Shown one piece after another: positions 35,686-44,442 of a DNA stretch of 64,000 nucleotides (positions within the stretch are counted from its first letter, which is position 1; the number at the start of each line of letters is the position of its first letter). The position numbers were made by a program, and so were the translations under genes. Origin of the DNA: Chryseobacterium viscerum (lineage in GTDB: Bacteria; Bacteroidota; Bacteroidia; Flavobacteriales; Weeksellaceae); assembly GCF_002899945.2 (NCBI RefSeq), contig NZ_PPEG02000013.1, positions 1-64,000 of the forward strand. The letters are read 5' to 3'. A model generated the notes under the pieces. That model saw only the letters and a program-made list of their open reading frames with translations, was not told where the DNA came from and did no database searches.

Positions 35686-38210
35686 TTTATTTGTTTTTGT
35701 ATCCAGGGAAAATTTTCGTTTCCTTTCAAAAAATAATCCCACCAATTTAATATTTTCAAAGCCAAATCCATTTCTGCTTTAGAACCCGCTGTAAAACTGT
35801 GAGCCTGACCGGGATAAAATAATGCAATAACTTCTTTATTATTTTTCTTAAGACCAATGTAAAATTCCATCGTCTGATCCCATACAATGCGCTGATCATT
35901 TTTTCCTGTCCACAATAATATAGGTGCATTAACATTCTCAACATTTTGTATCGGATTATTATCAGTAAATAATTTTTTGTCGTTCGCAAAGGAAGCATGC
36001 ATTTTGTATTGACCTTCTTCAAACTGCCAATAAAAGGGACCTAGTGACGTATAATTATATGAAAAATACATCCTTATGATATCAGCAGCTCCGGCACCGG
36101 AAACATAAGCCTTGAACCGATCAGAGTGAGTGGCGATAAAATTGGTTTGGTAACCTCCAAAGGAGTGTCCTATCAAACCTACTTGCTCCATATTGATACC
36201 GGGAGTTTGTTTGACCGCATCCATTGCTTTGTTGACACAATGTAAAGCTGAATATCCCACTTCTTTCGAATCATTGACAATGTCTGGTAAATACACAAAA
36301 TAACCTTCCTCCAATAATTTTCTGATGGAAAATCCGATTGGGAAACTGTTTAAAGGCGATAGATATTGATTGGCATTTTTACTCTGTATTTCATAAATAT
36401 GAACTACCATTGGATATTTTTTATTTTTGTGATAGCCTATCGGATAATATAAAATACCTTTCAAAATCTGTCCGGTAGAACTTTTGTATTCCTTTATATC
36501 CCTTCGTATCAAGGAAGAGCTATGGTCGTGTTTATTACTTTCGAAAATAATTTTCGCCTCCCTTCTTTTTCTATCTCTATACATAATTCTTGGTGGAATA
36601 TGGAGGCTTTCTTCAATATAAAAGTAATAATCTTGCGAATTATTGAGCTCTGCCCATTTAATGTTAGAATCAGCAACATGTAGGATTTTTTCAAGTTTCC
36701 CGTCTTTCCAGTTCAAAAATATCTGCTCCGGACTCCCTTTTTTGCTAGCCATTACAAAAATAGGATTAGTAAGATCTATATTCCTGCTGAAGAACTCATA
36801 TCCCGATTGAGGATAAAGGTTCTTGTCACGTTTTGTCACCATTTTTAATTGGTAGTCCGTGCTATAATCCACCTCTGTCATTTCATCTTCTAAAATATTA
36901 TACTGCCAAAGACTGGTATCATTTTCAAAAATAACGGACTGACTGTCGCTGCTAAACCTAGGCCTTCGCAGACCTTTTTTCGGTAGTTGTTTTGTAAATG
37001 AATTTTCAAGATGAACCAAGGTCCAAAAATCTTCTTTGTTCCTGTATAGAAAATATTCTCCGTTGGAAGAGGTTATGATTTCAGGATACATCACACCAAG
37101 GTTACGGTAGTGATTATTCTTCCTGTCATACAGGTAAGCATTAATCATAGGAAACAGCGTATTATAATTCTGAAGCTCATCCCCATTAAAGGCTATGAAA
37201 TAATCAGGGTTATCTAAACTGAAATGAACTGAAAACCGATCCTTCGGTATGAGGTATGTGGATTGATCAGAGGCTTTCCAAATCCAGTGCCTATACTTAA
37301 ATTTACCATATTGTTTCTCTTCCAGATTTCCATCATTTCCATACCATATATCCACTGTTTTTTCAGAAACAGGAATATGTTCTATAGCGGTAACCATCAT
37401 TGCCTTTCCGTCCTGAATTTCTGTAAAGCGTACAAAATCTTTCCGGTCAAGAGCGGGAATGTCGGGAAATTCCACCGTCCCATTTTCAACATTCATAAAA
37501 ACAATCTTTTGAAGTCCGGCTCTTGGTGTGTTTTGTTCAATAATCTCTTCCTTTAGCAAAAGAAAATTTCCGGAATAGCTGAATTCAGATTGTCTGATCA
37601 GGTTTGAAGTCCTGTAAATATCGGTAAGCCTGCCATTTGAATACTGAATGATTTTTTCTCCTACATCTAAATTTTTAATGATAAACAGCTGGGATTTGAC
37701 ATTATTGATCTTCAGACCATTTACACTATCAATTTGATAAGTCAGTGCATTTGCCGAATTATATATATTCAAAATACCGTCATTAGTCAACAAATAATAC
37801 TCCTTTCCATCATTGATCATCCCGCTTTCTTTAATATCTTTTTTTGTTCCCTGAAAAGTAACATCACATTTTTCCCGCCTTCCGGTTTTAAGATCATAAA
37901 GGACCGCCATTCCATTTCCGGAAGCCAACAGCCTGTCTCCTTGCAAAAAAGAAAATTGGTTCATTTTTGTAAAGTTTGCCACAACTGATTTAGAATAAAA
38001 TTTTTGGGTTCCCAAAACCACAACCGTGTCATTATTGTTCTTATACATTTTGCTCGCTACTAACCAATGCCCGCTTTCCGATGCTTTCAGTAAACTGATA
38101 GTATAGAATTTTGCATCAGCTTTTAGCGAGTCTTTCTTCACCGCTGCAAAGCAGGATATTTCAATTAATATCATACCTAGAAAGAACCATCTCCAAATCT
38201 TAGTATCCAT
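35670..38210 (-). CDS. S9-family peptidase (prolyl oligopeptidase type), exported
   Basis: An 846-residue protein with a signal (MILIEISCFAAV), a long beta-propeller region (about 30-580) and a C-terminal alpha/beta hydrolase domain. The catalytic Ser lies in GLIGHSFGGYQTN (about 683), Asp in GKNDQRIVWD and His in PGQAHSF. Such enzymes cut short peptides. Its start overlaps the susD-like gene by 11 bp, so it works with the SusC/SusD pair, probably degrading peptides bound or imported by them. Confidence 0.88.
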   Translation of the reverse strand: MDTKIWRWFFLGMILIEISCFAAVKKDSLKADAKFYTISLLKASESGHWLVASKMYKNNNDTVVVLGTQKFYSKSVVANFTKMNQFSFLQGDRLLASGNGMAVLYDLKTGRREKCDVTFQGTKKDIKESGMINDGKEYYLLTNDGILNIYNSANALTYQIDSVNGLKINNVKSQLFIIKNLDVGEKIIQYSNGRLTDIYRTSNLIRQSEFSYSGNFLLLKEEIIEQNTPRAGLQKIVFMNVENGTVEFPDIPALDRKDFVRFTEIQDGKAMMVTAIEHIPVSEKTVDIWYGNDGNLEEKQYGKFKYRHWIWKASDQSTYLIPKDRFSVHFSLDNPDYFIAFNGDELQNYNTLFPMINAYLYDRKNNHYRNLGVMYPEIITSSNGEYFLYRNKEDFWTLVHLENSFTKQLPKKGLRRPRFSSDSQSVIFENDTSLWQYNILEDEMTEVDYSTDYQLKMVTKRDKNLYPQSGYEFFSRNIDLTNPIFVMASKKGSPEQIFLNWKDGKLEKILHVADSNIKWAELNNSQDYYFYIEESLHIPPRIMYRDRKRREAKIIFESNKHDHSSSLIRRDIKEYKSSTGQILKGILYYPIGYHKNKKYPMVVHIYEIQSKNANQYLSPLNSFPIGFSIRKLLEEGYFVYLPDIVNDSKEVGYSALHCVNKAMDAVKQTPGINMEQVGLIGHSFGGYQTNFIATHSDRFKAYVSGAGAADIIRMYFSYNYTSLGPFYWQFEEGQYKMHASFANDKKLFTDNNPIQNVENVNAPILLWTGKNDQRIVWDQTMEFYIGLKKNNKEVIALFYPGQAHSFTAGSKAEMDLALKILNWWDYFLKGNENFPWIQKQIKKDAK

Positions 38211-39591
38211 TATTCTGAGGATTAAGGTTAGGATTGAGCAACAGTTCTTTTTGGGGAAGTGGCCACAAACTGTGAAAGCTATTCCAATTAGGTTTTACTA
38301 CCGAAAGTTCCGATAGCTTTCCTGCTCTCTTTAAATCCAGAAAACGGTGTCCCATTTCAGCAAAAAATTCCTTTCGGCTTTCAAGCAATATATGATTCAA
38401 CAGATCATTTTGAGCGATCGGTGGTTGCAACACATTTAGCCCTGCTCTTTGTCTTGTGGGGTTTATGTACGATAATGCTTCAGTTGATTTATTTTGCTGT
38501 GCCAATGTTTCAGCCAGCAACAAATAGACTTCTTCCAATCGAAATACAACGGAATATTCCGTGCTGTTGTTGGTTCTATTTTTATATTTCTCTGCCCTAT
38601 ACCACGAATTACCATTAAAATTGACCATCACAGTCCAGTTCTGCTTCCGAAGGTCATTGGGAGCAAATGAACTGATAAGACTTGGAGATAAGGCATAAGA
38701 ACTAGGGGCAATTCCTGAAAAATAGTACAATAGTGCTTCCCTTGTAGGATCTGTGCTATTCTGAGGCTTTAGTTGCCAGAGGATATGAGCTGAGGACTTT
38801 GTGAACACTTTCGTGATATCATTTTGAAAAATATAGAGTGGGCTTACCACAATTTTCTTCAACAACTCTTCAGCCTGTGCCCATTTTTGCTCAAGCATAT
38901 ATGTTTTTGCCAGCATGAGCTGGGCAACCTTACGGTTGGGGTATATTCTTTCGCTATTTTTATAATCATCGGCTAAGAGATTGGTGCATTCGAAAAGGTC
39001 AGTTTCTAATTTTAACAAGACCTCGTTCGCATTGACCTTTGGCAATGACTGGTTAATGGTATAATCCGTGCTTAAGGGATAAGGGATATCGCCGAAAAGC
39101 TGCTGGAGATAAAACAACTGCATAGACCTAACCAGTAATGCTTCCCCTTTTATCCTGTTTTTATCAGCAGCACTAAAAGATGAATTCGTGACCCCTTCTA
39201 TGATTGCATTCGCAGCATAGATATGCTGGTAAGAATTTGACCATAAGGTAAAAACTGAGGTATTGGTATCAATCTGCTGATTGTTGTAAAGAGCGAAAGT
39301 CCCATCGGTGTCTGTAAGAGCATAGCTGATAAGGTCATCGGTGTAAATACCCAACAATGGTCCTGCTACATTCCCTGCAATAAATGATTTGTCACGCAGA
39401 CCTGCGTAGAGACCTGCCAATGCCGCATTAGCCGTCTGGACATCTTTAAACACCTCATCTTTTCCGATCTGATTTGAAGGAACCTCCACCTCAAGCAACT
39501 GTTCGCACGCCAAGCTTGAAAAAAATAGTATGATGACCAGTCCCAGATTAATCATCGTATGCTGTTTGCTATAAGTTTTAGAATTTTTCAT
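38200..39591 (-). CDS. SusD/RagB-like nutrient-binding lipoprotein
   Basis: A 463-residue protein with lipoprotein signal (NLGLVIILFFSSLAC) and the SusD start EVPSNQIGKDEVFKDVQTANAALAGLY split into known blocks, then GEALLVRSMQLFYLQQLFGDIPYPL and a C-terminal LDLKRAGKLSEL. SusD-type proteins cap SusC channels and bind the ligand. It lies 16 bp after the SusC gene. Confidence 0.9.
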   Translation of the reverse strand: MKNSKTYSKQHTMINLGLVIILFFSSLACEQLLEVEVPSNQIGKDEVFKDVQTANAALAGLYAGLRDKSFIAGNVAGPLLGIYTDDLISYALTDTDGTFALYNNQQIDTNTSVFTLWSNSYQHIYAANAIIEGVTNSSFSAADKNRIKGEALLVRSMQLFYLQQLFGDIPYPLSTDYTINQSLPKVNANEVLLKLETDLFECTNLLADDYKNSERIYPNRKVAQLMLAKTYMLEQKWAQAEELLKKIVVSPLYIFQNDITKVFTKSSAHILWQLKPQNSTDPTREALLYYFSGIAPSSYALSPSLISSFAPNDLRKQNWTVMVNFNGNSWYRAEKYKNRTNNSTEYSVVFRLEEVYLLLAETLAQQNKSTEALSYINPTRQRAGLNVLQPPIAQNDLLNHILLESRKEFFAEMGHRFLDLKRAGKLSELSVVKPNWNSFHSLWPLPQKELLLNPNLNPQNNGY

Positions 39592-39607
39592 TTTTAATGA
39601 TTTTAAG

Positions 39608-42601
39608 TTATAATGAGACCAGAATTCCTAAAGAATACGTTTTAAGCGGTGGCAGATAACCGATAGTTCTAAACTCTGGGTCTATTCCGAAATAGTCAGT
39701 GAACGTCAATAAGTTCTGTCCCTGAAAGTAAACTTTAACGCTTTTAAAGATGCTGTTGTCTAAAGGAAGCTGATAACCGAGTTCTATGTTTTTCAATCTG
39801 ATAAAAGAGGCATCAGAGACCGAAGCAGTACTGCCTGTAAAAAATACCTGTGCCTGATTTTTTACGCCATTGCTTCCTGACGAGTATGGCATATAGTAAC
39901 CCTGTGGATTTTCCAACGACCATACATTCAGTACTTCCGACGGCTGATTGTTCATCGATCCCGGAATCGGCATGATGTTATTGTAATTCCAGTTTTTCTG
40001 TTTGACAAACTGAAACATAAAGGACAGGTTCCAATTTTTATAGCGCAGCGAATTAGTCCAGCCTCCGAAATACTGCACGCCAATATTGGCAACAGACTGC
40101 CTGTCATTAGGGCTTGAAATTTTGCCGTCGCCGTTAAAATCCATAAACTGATAGATCCCCGTAGCTGGATTGATCCCTTCATACTGATACAACTTTACAA
40201 TCGACGTCGGCTGACCAATAATATAGCTGTTGGCATAGGTCGAACCTTCGAGACCCGGAAACGAGATCAGTTTATTTTTCGGGAAGCTGATGTTGAAACC
40301 CATTTCCCACTGAAGATCCTTTCCAGCTAACGGTTTAATATTCAGTTCGAATTCCCACCCTGAATTTTCCACCGTGGCATCAAGGTTCGCCAAAACACTT
40401 GAAAATCCTGTGGTAGCAGGCAGTTGATATCCGACCAATTGATTTGACGATCGATTCCGATACCAGGCCGCTACAAGATTGATCCTGTTCTTTAAAAATC
40501 CCAATTCCAAAGCGGCCTCTGCCTTCACTGTTTTTTCCCAACTGTAGCTTGGATTATAGAGGCGTGAAGGATTTAGACCTGTACTTGTGTTGTAGGTTGA
40601 AGATGATACAGTATAGGTATCCAGATATCCATAATCCCCAATGTTGTCACTGCCGGCACTTCCAATACTGGAACGCAGTTTCCCAAAGCTCAGCCATTTT
40701 TTACCTTTCAGAAAATTTTCCTCCGAAAATATCCATGCGGCACCCAACGCACCAAAGTTGGCAAATTTATTGTTCGGTCCGAAACGGCTGCTTCCGTCCC
40801 TCCTGCCGGTCATATTTAAAATATATTTCCCCGCAAACTGATAATTCAGCCTTCCATAGAAAGCAGCATACCTGTATTCTGTCCTGATCTGATCTGAAAT
40901 AATTTTAGTCTGTGCTGCGCCGATGTTTTCAAGGAATACATTACTTTCAAACCCAACCCCGATCACAGAACCCTGTTCATTGGTTTCTCGTTGGAAAGTG
41001 GTACCTACCAGTACATCAAGCTTGTGCTTGTTTTTCTTAAATTGCCAGTTCAGCTGGGGTTCAAGAATAAATGAAAACCGGTCCTGGTTATTTTTAGAGG
41101 ACTGGGAATACGCACTGGATTGCCCTTGTACCGTTGCCGGATTGTACATGGTATTAGGTTTTAAGGACCGCTCGTCAAAAGATTGATAATTAATACCTCC
41201 ATTTAATTGTAATACAAGATCATCCAACAGTTCATATTGTGCATTGATATTATTGAGAAACTGGATATTCTGATTGGAATAGGTCGTTGTATAGATCGCA
41301 ATCGGGTTATTGAATGTATTGTTTTCCCAATTGATGTTTCCGTTTTCACCATAAAGCTGAGGTGCATTGGGTGACAGCAACAGTGATCTTTTGGTAATAT
41401 CTTCACTAACCACATTATTATTCTGCGTAGAGAACCTATTGGATACATTCAGCTGAAAACGGTTATCAGAAGAAGTATGTTTAAGGCTGCTGGAAAGATT
41501 ATTGGTTTTGTATTTATATTCCGGTGAAAAAACGGTTGACTGTTCGCTGTGGGCGTAGCTTACTAAAAAACTGGTTCTTTCATTTCCGCCACTTAATGAA
41601 AGATGTGAATTAAAAGCATCTGCGGTATTGCCGATCAGAGTTTTTCCCCAATCTGTATTCCTGTTTAAATCCCAAATCCCGTTGATGTCATATGCATTGG
41701 GCGGATAGTTTGCGATGCCGTCATTTTGATAAGCCGTTGTACGCATATGGGTGTAATCTGCGGTATTCAGCATCTTTAGCTTATTAATTACCGAACTCAC
41801 AGAATAAGCAGTCCCGAAATGAAGACTTAGTTTTCCCGATTTCCCTTTCTTTGTAGTGATCAGGATAACGCCGTTGGCACCTCTTGATCCGTAGATTGCC
41901 GTAGCATCTGCATCCTTTAAGATCTCAAGACTTTCAATATCGTTGGGATTAATGCTGTTCAGTGGGTTGATACTGCTCGCAGGAAGTATTTGCGCTGAGA
42001 ACTGGGAGGCCATTTCTCCTCCAACCGGTATCCCATCCAAAACATACAGAGGTGCGTTTCCTGCTGACCGCAGACTGTTCTTTCCCCTGATCTGAACATC
42101 AAAGCCACCACCCGGCGTGCCTGAATTCTGCGTGATGCTTACCCCTGCCATTCTACCCTGTGCTGCTGACAGGACATTGGTCACGGGTTGATTTTCTATG
42201 TCTTTTGCTGAAACTTTGGCGATACTACCGGTTCTTTCTTTGTCTTTAACCTTGTAGTAGCCGGCGTTGAGAATAACTTCTTCGATTCCCTTTACTTTTT
42301 GTTCTAAGCTGATATTGACGACGGTCTGATTGGTGGCTGTAATTCGTTCTTCAGCATAATCAGGATGTCTGAACAATAGGATGGGATTTTCTGCTGAAAC
42401 CTTTAGTGTGTAGGTTCCGTTTTCGCTGGTGGTCGTTACCTGATCGCTGCCTTCTTGGGAGATGCTTACTCCTGAAAGGGGTTTGTTGAATGCGGTAACG
42501 GTACCGGAAATGGTGCGTGTTTGGGCTTTTATATTGGTGCTGACTGTGCTCAGCATAAGGCCAAAGAAAATACCTCCTATCTTGTAATAGGAATTTTTCA
42601 T
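39608..42601 (-). CDS. SusC/RagA-type TonB-linked outer-membrane protein
   Basis: A 997-residue outer-membrane transporter: signal peptide, carboxypeptidase-like domain (TISGTVTAFNKPLSGVSI), plug with SAAQGRMAGVSITQNSGTPG and LKDADATAIYGSRGANGVILI, and a beta barrel ending in a Leu-Val-Ser-Leu tail. With SusD and the S9 peptidase it forms a ligand-uptake operon; the peptidase suggests peptides rather than glycans. No anti-sigma/ECF pair is nearby. Confidence 0.93.
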   Translation of the reverse strand: MKNSYYKIGGIFFGLMLSTVSTNIKAQTRTISGTVTAFNKPLSGVSISQEGSDQVTTTSENGTYTLKVSAENPILLFRHPDYAEERITATNQTVVNISLEQKVKGIEEVILNAGYYKVKDKERTGSIAKVSAKDIENQPVTNVLSAAQGRMAGVSITQNSGTPGGGFDVQIRGKNSLRSAGNAPLYVLDGIPVGGEMASQFSAQILPASSINPLNSINPNDIESLEILKDADATAIYGSRGANGVILITTKKGKSGKLSLHFGTAYSVSSVINKLKMLNTADYTHMRTTAYQNDGIANYPPNAYDINGIWDLNRNTDWGKTLIGNTADAFNSHLSLSGGNERTSFLVSYAHSEQSTVFSPEYKYKTNNLSSSLKHTSSDNRFQLNVSNRFSTQNNNVVSEDITKRSLLLSPNAPQLYGENGNINWENNTFNNPIAIYTTTYSNQNIQFLNNINAQYELLDDLVLQLNGGINYQSFDERSLKPNTMYNPATVQGQSSAYSQSSKNNQDRFSFILEPQLNWQFKKNKHKLDVLVGTTFQRETNEQGSVIGVGFESNVFLENIGAAQTKIISDQIRTEYRYAAFYGRLNYQFAGKYILNMTGRRDGSSRFGPNNKFANFGALGAAWIFSEENFLKGKKWLSFGKLRSSIGSAGSDNIGDYGYLDTYTVSSSTYNTSTGLNPSRLYNPSYSWEKTVKAEAALELGFLKNRINLVAAWYRNRSSNQLVGYQLPATTGFSSVLANLDATVENSGWEFELNIKPLAGKDLQWEMGFNISFPKNKLISFPGLEGSTYANSYIIGQPTSIVKLYQYEGINPATGIYQFMDFNGDGKISSPNDRQSVANIGVQYFGGWTNSLRYKNWNLSFMFQFVKQKNWNYNNIMPIPGSMNNQPSEVLNVWSLENPQGYYMPYSSGSNGVKNQAQVFFTGSTASVSDASFIRLKNIELGYQLPLDNSIFKSVKVYFQGQNLLTFTDYFGIDPEFRTIGYLPPLKTYSLGILVSL

Positions 42602-42856
42602 AGATTTGTAAAAGGTTTTTAATCGTTAAATTAATTACTGATCGGCTCTTTCCCTATGTCGTCAAACTGTATGGGAAGGGGCTTTTTTGTTTTTTATTTT
42701 TGTAATTAATGTGATGGCTTCATCGATGGATAAAAACTTTCCTGATGCCTTTTGGTATGAAAAAGGACTGGTGAGGATCTAAAGCAGTGACCGCAAGGCA
42801 CCGGAAAGTATTTAATATGAATGAAATCTGTGTCCCGTGTGAGCTATTGAAAGCCG

Positions 42857-42879
42857 CAATAGGTTGTACCTTCCTATTG
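42857..42879. repeat. Hairpin CAATAGG/CCTATTG
   Basis: CAATAGG (42857-42863) and CCTATTG (42873-42879) are perfect 7-bp arms with a 9-nt loop. It lies about 115 bp from the larger nested stem-loop. Confidence 0.45.
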
Positions 42880-42992
42880 TATCGTATAATCTGATACTAT
42901 GTTTTAGGAAGCGGGCTTAGATTGTAATATAGAGGCAGGGCGAACAGCATTGAAAAAACAGCGTGAAACTCTACATTATCCGTATTAGGGGT

Positions 42993-43079
42993 ACTGGTAT
43001 ACCTTGGAAACAGATAAGAGAGCTCACGCCTAGGTCGTGAGCTTAATACTTATCCTCTTGTTTCCTAAAAATTACCAGT
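42993..43079. ncRNA. Nested three-level stem-loop, possible structured RNA
   Basis: Three sets of arms nest symmetrically: ACTGGTA (42993-42999) with TACCAGT (43073-43079), GGAAACA (43006-43012) with TGTTTCC (43059-43065), and AGCTCACG (43021-43028) with CGTGAGCT (43036-43043). The internal loops have similar sizes on both sides. The pattern looks like a folded RNA or a large protein-binding dyad. No reverse transcriptase or other partner is close. Strand is unknown. Confidence 0.45.
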
Positions 43080-43235
43080 TTTCTAATACAAGATTCTAAG
43101 CAATAGCTTCTAATATTCTTTGAAGTATCGCAAAGTTAACAAATTTTGGCTGTTAACTATAAATTCAAATATACAAAAAATATCGGTACGCCATAGCGTA
43201 ACGATATTTTTTTTTTGAAATTGTTAATTGCAGTT

Positions 43236-43544
43236 GTGAATACTGAAGAAACTATTTACAAGATTAAAATAATTTTGTCCTTGAAAAAACTTTTGGAGAA
43301 CGGTAAAAAACTACAAAAAGAAATTAGGGGTAATAAAATTGTGTACAGCTATCACGGAGTTGCTTCAAATGCTTTACTACGCAAAGCGACAATCAATGAT
43401 ACATTAAACGGACATACATCTCCAAAGGCTGTGACCTTAATTAGCATAGTTGAAGGAATGGGTTTTACAATGACTGATTTCAGTAAAGAATTTGATAATA
43501 TTTCAGAGAAGGAAATACAAATTTACTTGCAAGAGCATCCTTAG
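43236..43544 (+). CDS. XRE-like helix-turn-helix protein
   Basis: A product of about 102 residues from the GTG at 43236; the longer frame would start with TTG at 43215. No ATG is available near. KIILSLKKLLEN begins a helical DNA-binding region and HGVASNALLRKATINDTLNGHTSPKAVTLISIVEGMGFTM fits the XRE fold, though the recognition helix is unusual. The tail ISEKEIQIYLQEHP is helical. It probably represses nearby accessory genes. A terminator follows at 43587. Confidence 0.6.
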   Translation: MNTEETIYKIKIILSLKKLLENGKKLQKEIRGNKIVYSYHGVASNALLRKATINDTLNGHTSPKAVTLISIVEGMGFTMTDFSKEFDNISEKEIQIYLQEHP

Positions 43545-43586
43545 GTGTTCTCACAGGAAATTTTTTATTAAAATATTTTATACTCA

Positions 43587-43609
43587 AAATCCTGACATAG
43601 TCAGGATTT
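43587..43609 (+). terminator. Terminator after the XRE-like gene
   Basis: AAATCCTGA (43587-43595) and TCAGGATTT (43601-43609) form a perfect 9-bp stem with a 5-nt loop, 43 bp after the stop codon. Confidence 0.65.
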
Positions 43610-43791
43610 ACTTATTATTTAGTAATTTCTTTGTAGTAACGCTCGGAACATTGATCAAGAACTTCTTCTGTTTATGGTATTTAGTGATTTTTACTCAAAT
43701 ACCCTCTATTTTCATTAAATTTATAATTTAGGGACGATAATTAAGTTTATGTGTTAAAACTTTGTATATTTATTGAATTAAGAAAAAACTA

Positions 43792-44148
43792 ATGACAATA
43801 CAAGAATTCAAGAAGCATTATTATTGCGCTTTCGAAATTGATAATAATGATTCGCAATTTATGGTAATTACGTCTTTTGTAATTAGACGATCGGACAATA
43901 AAATTTTTGACCAAGTTACAACAAGACTCGAATTTCAAAAAACCAATAATTGGATTAACGATAGCCAGAGTATAATTTCAGTAACGCCTTGGAGTTGGGA
44001 TATTATAAAAGAAGAAACTCTCCGAGCACATCTTGACTTTTTTGCGCTTAGAGGGCAAATTGACAACTTTTATCCAAGAAACTCAAATTTGCTTTTAGAT
44101 ATTAATGAAATTTATGAAGGCACAAATCTAAATAATATAAATAATTGA
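43792..44148 (+). CDS. Hypothetical protein, 118 residues
   Basis: A soluble protein starting MTIQEFKKHYYCAFEIDNND, with FMVITSFVIRRSDNKIFDQV and several Trp in NNWINDSQSIISVTPWSWD. I do not recognise a family. The composition and codon use look like a real gene. It precedes the DUF262 pair by about 300 bp, in the same direction, and could belong to that system. 44149-44442 holds nothing I can name. Confidence 0.5.
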   Translation: MTIQEFKKHYYCAFEIDNNDSQFMVITSFVIRRSDNKIFDQVTTRLEFQKTNNWINDSQSIISVTPWSWDIIKEETLRAHLDFFALRGQIDNFYPRNSNLLLDINEIYEGTNLNNINN

Positions 44149-44442
44149 CACCTATTTAATAATTTTATAAGTTATATTTCGAACATTATTGAGAACTACA
44201 TATTTCTTGTGATTTTATTTCCTACTTAAAAGTTTTTGGCAGAATCGCTTTTTTTTAGACATATTAAATAATCCTGATATTTTGATAAATATATCCGCCG
44301 TAGATTTATTGTGTTTTTGTAAATATGCTGGTACTGAAAAAATAATAGTCTCTAATGAGTTTACTATTTTTTTTTAAGAGTTTGATGTCTGTTAGATAAA
44401 GATTTTAAATAGGAGAACTGTGTAATATTAAAAACATAATAA

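Larger units (their letters stand above)
42602..43235. other. Structure-rich intergenic region upstream of susC-like gene
   Basis: Over 600 bp without a gene. It contains hairpins at 42857-42879 and 42993-43079, and a GC-richer stem near 42640-42690 in the susC leader. It should hold the susC promoter on the minus strand and the promoter of the XRE-type gene on the plus strand, but I could not fix either. Confidence 0.4.

Noticed and set aside
42993..43079. Retron msr/msd
   Set aside because: The nested stems recall a retron RNA, but no reverse transcriptase gene lies in or near this region.
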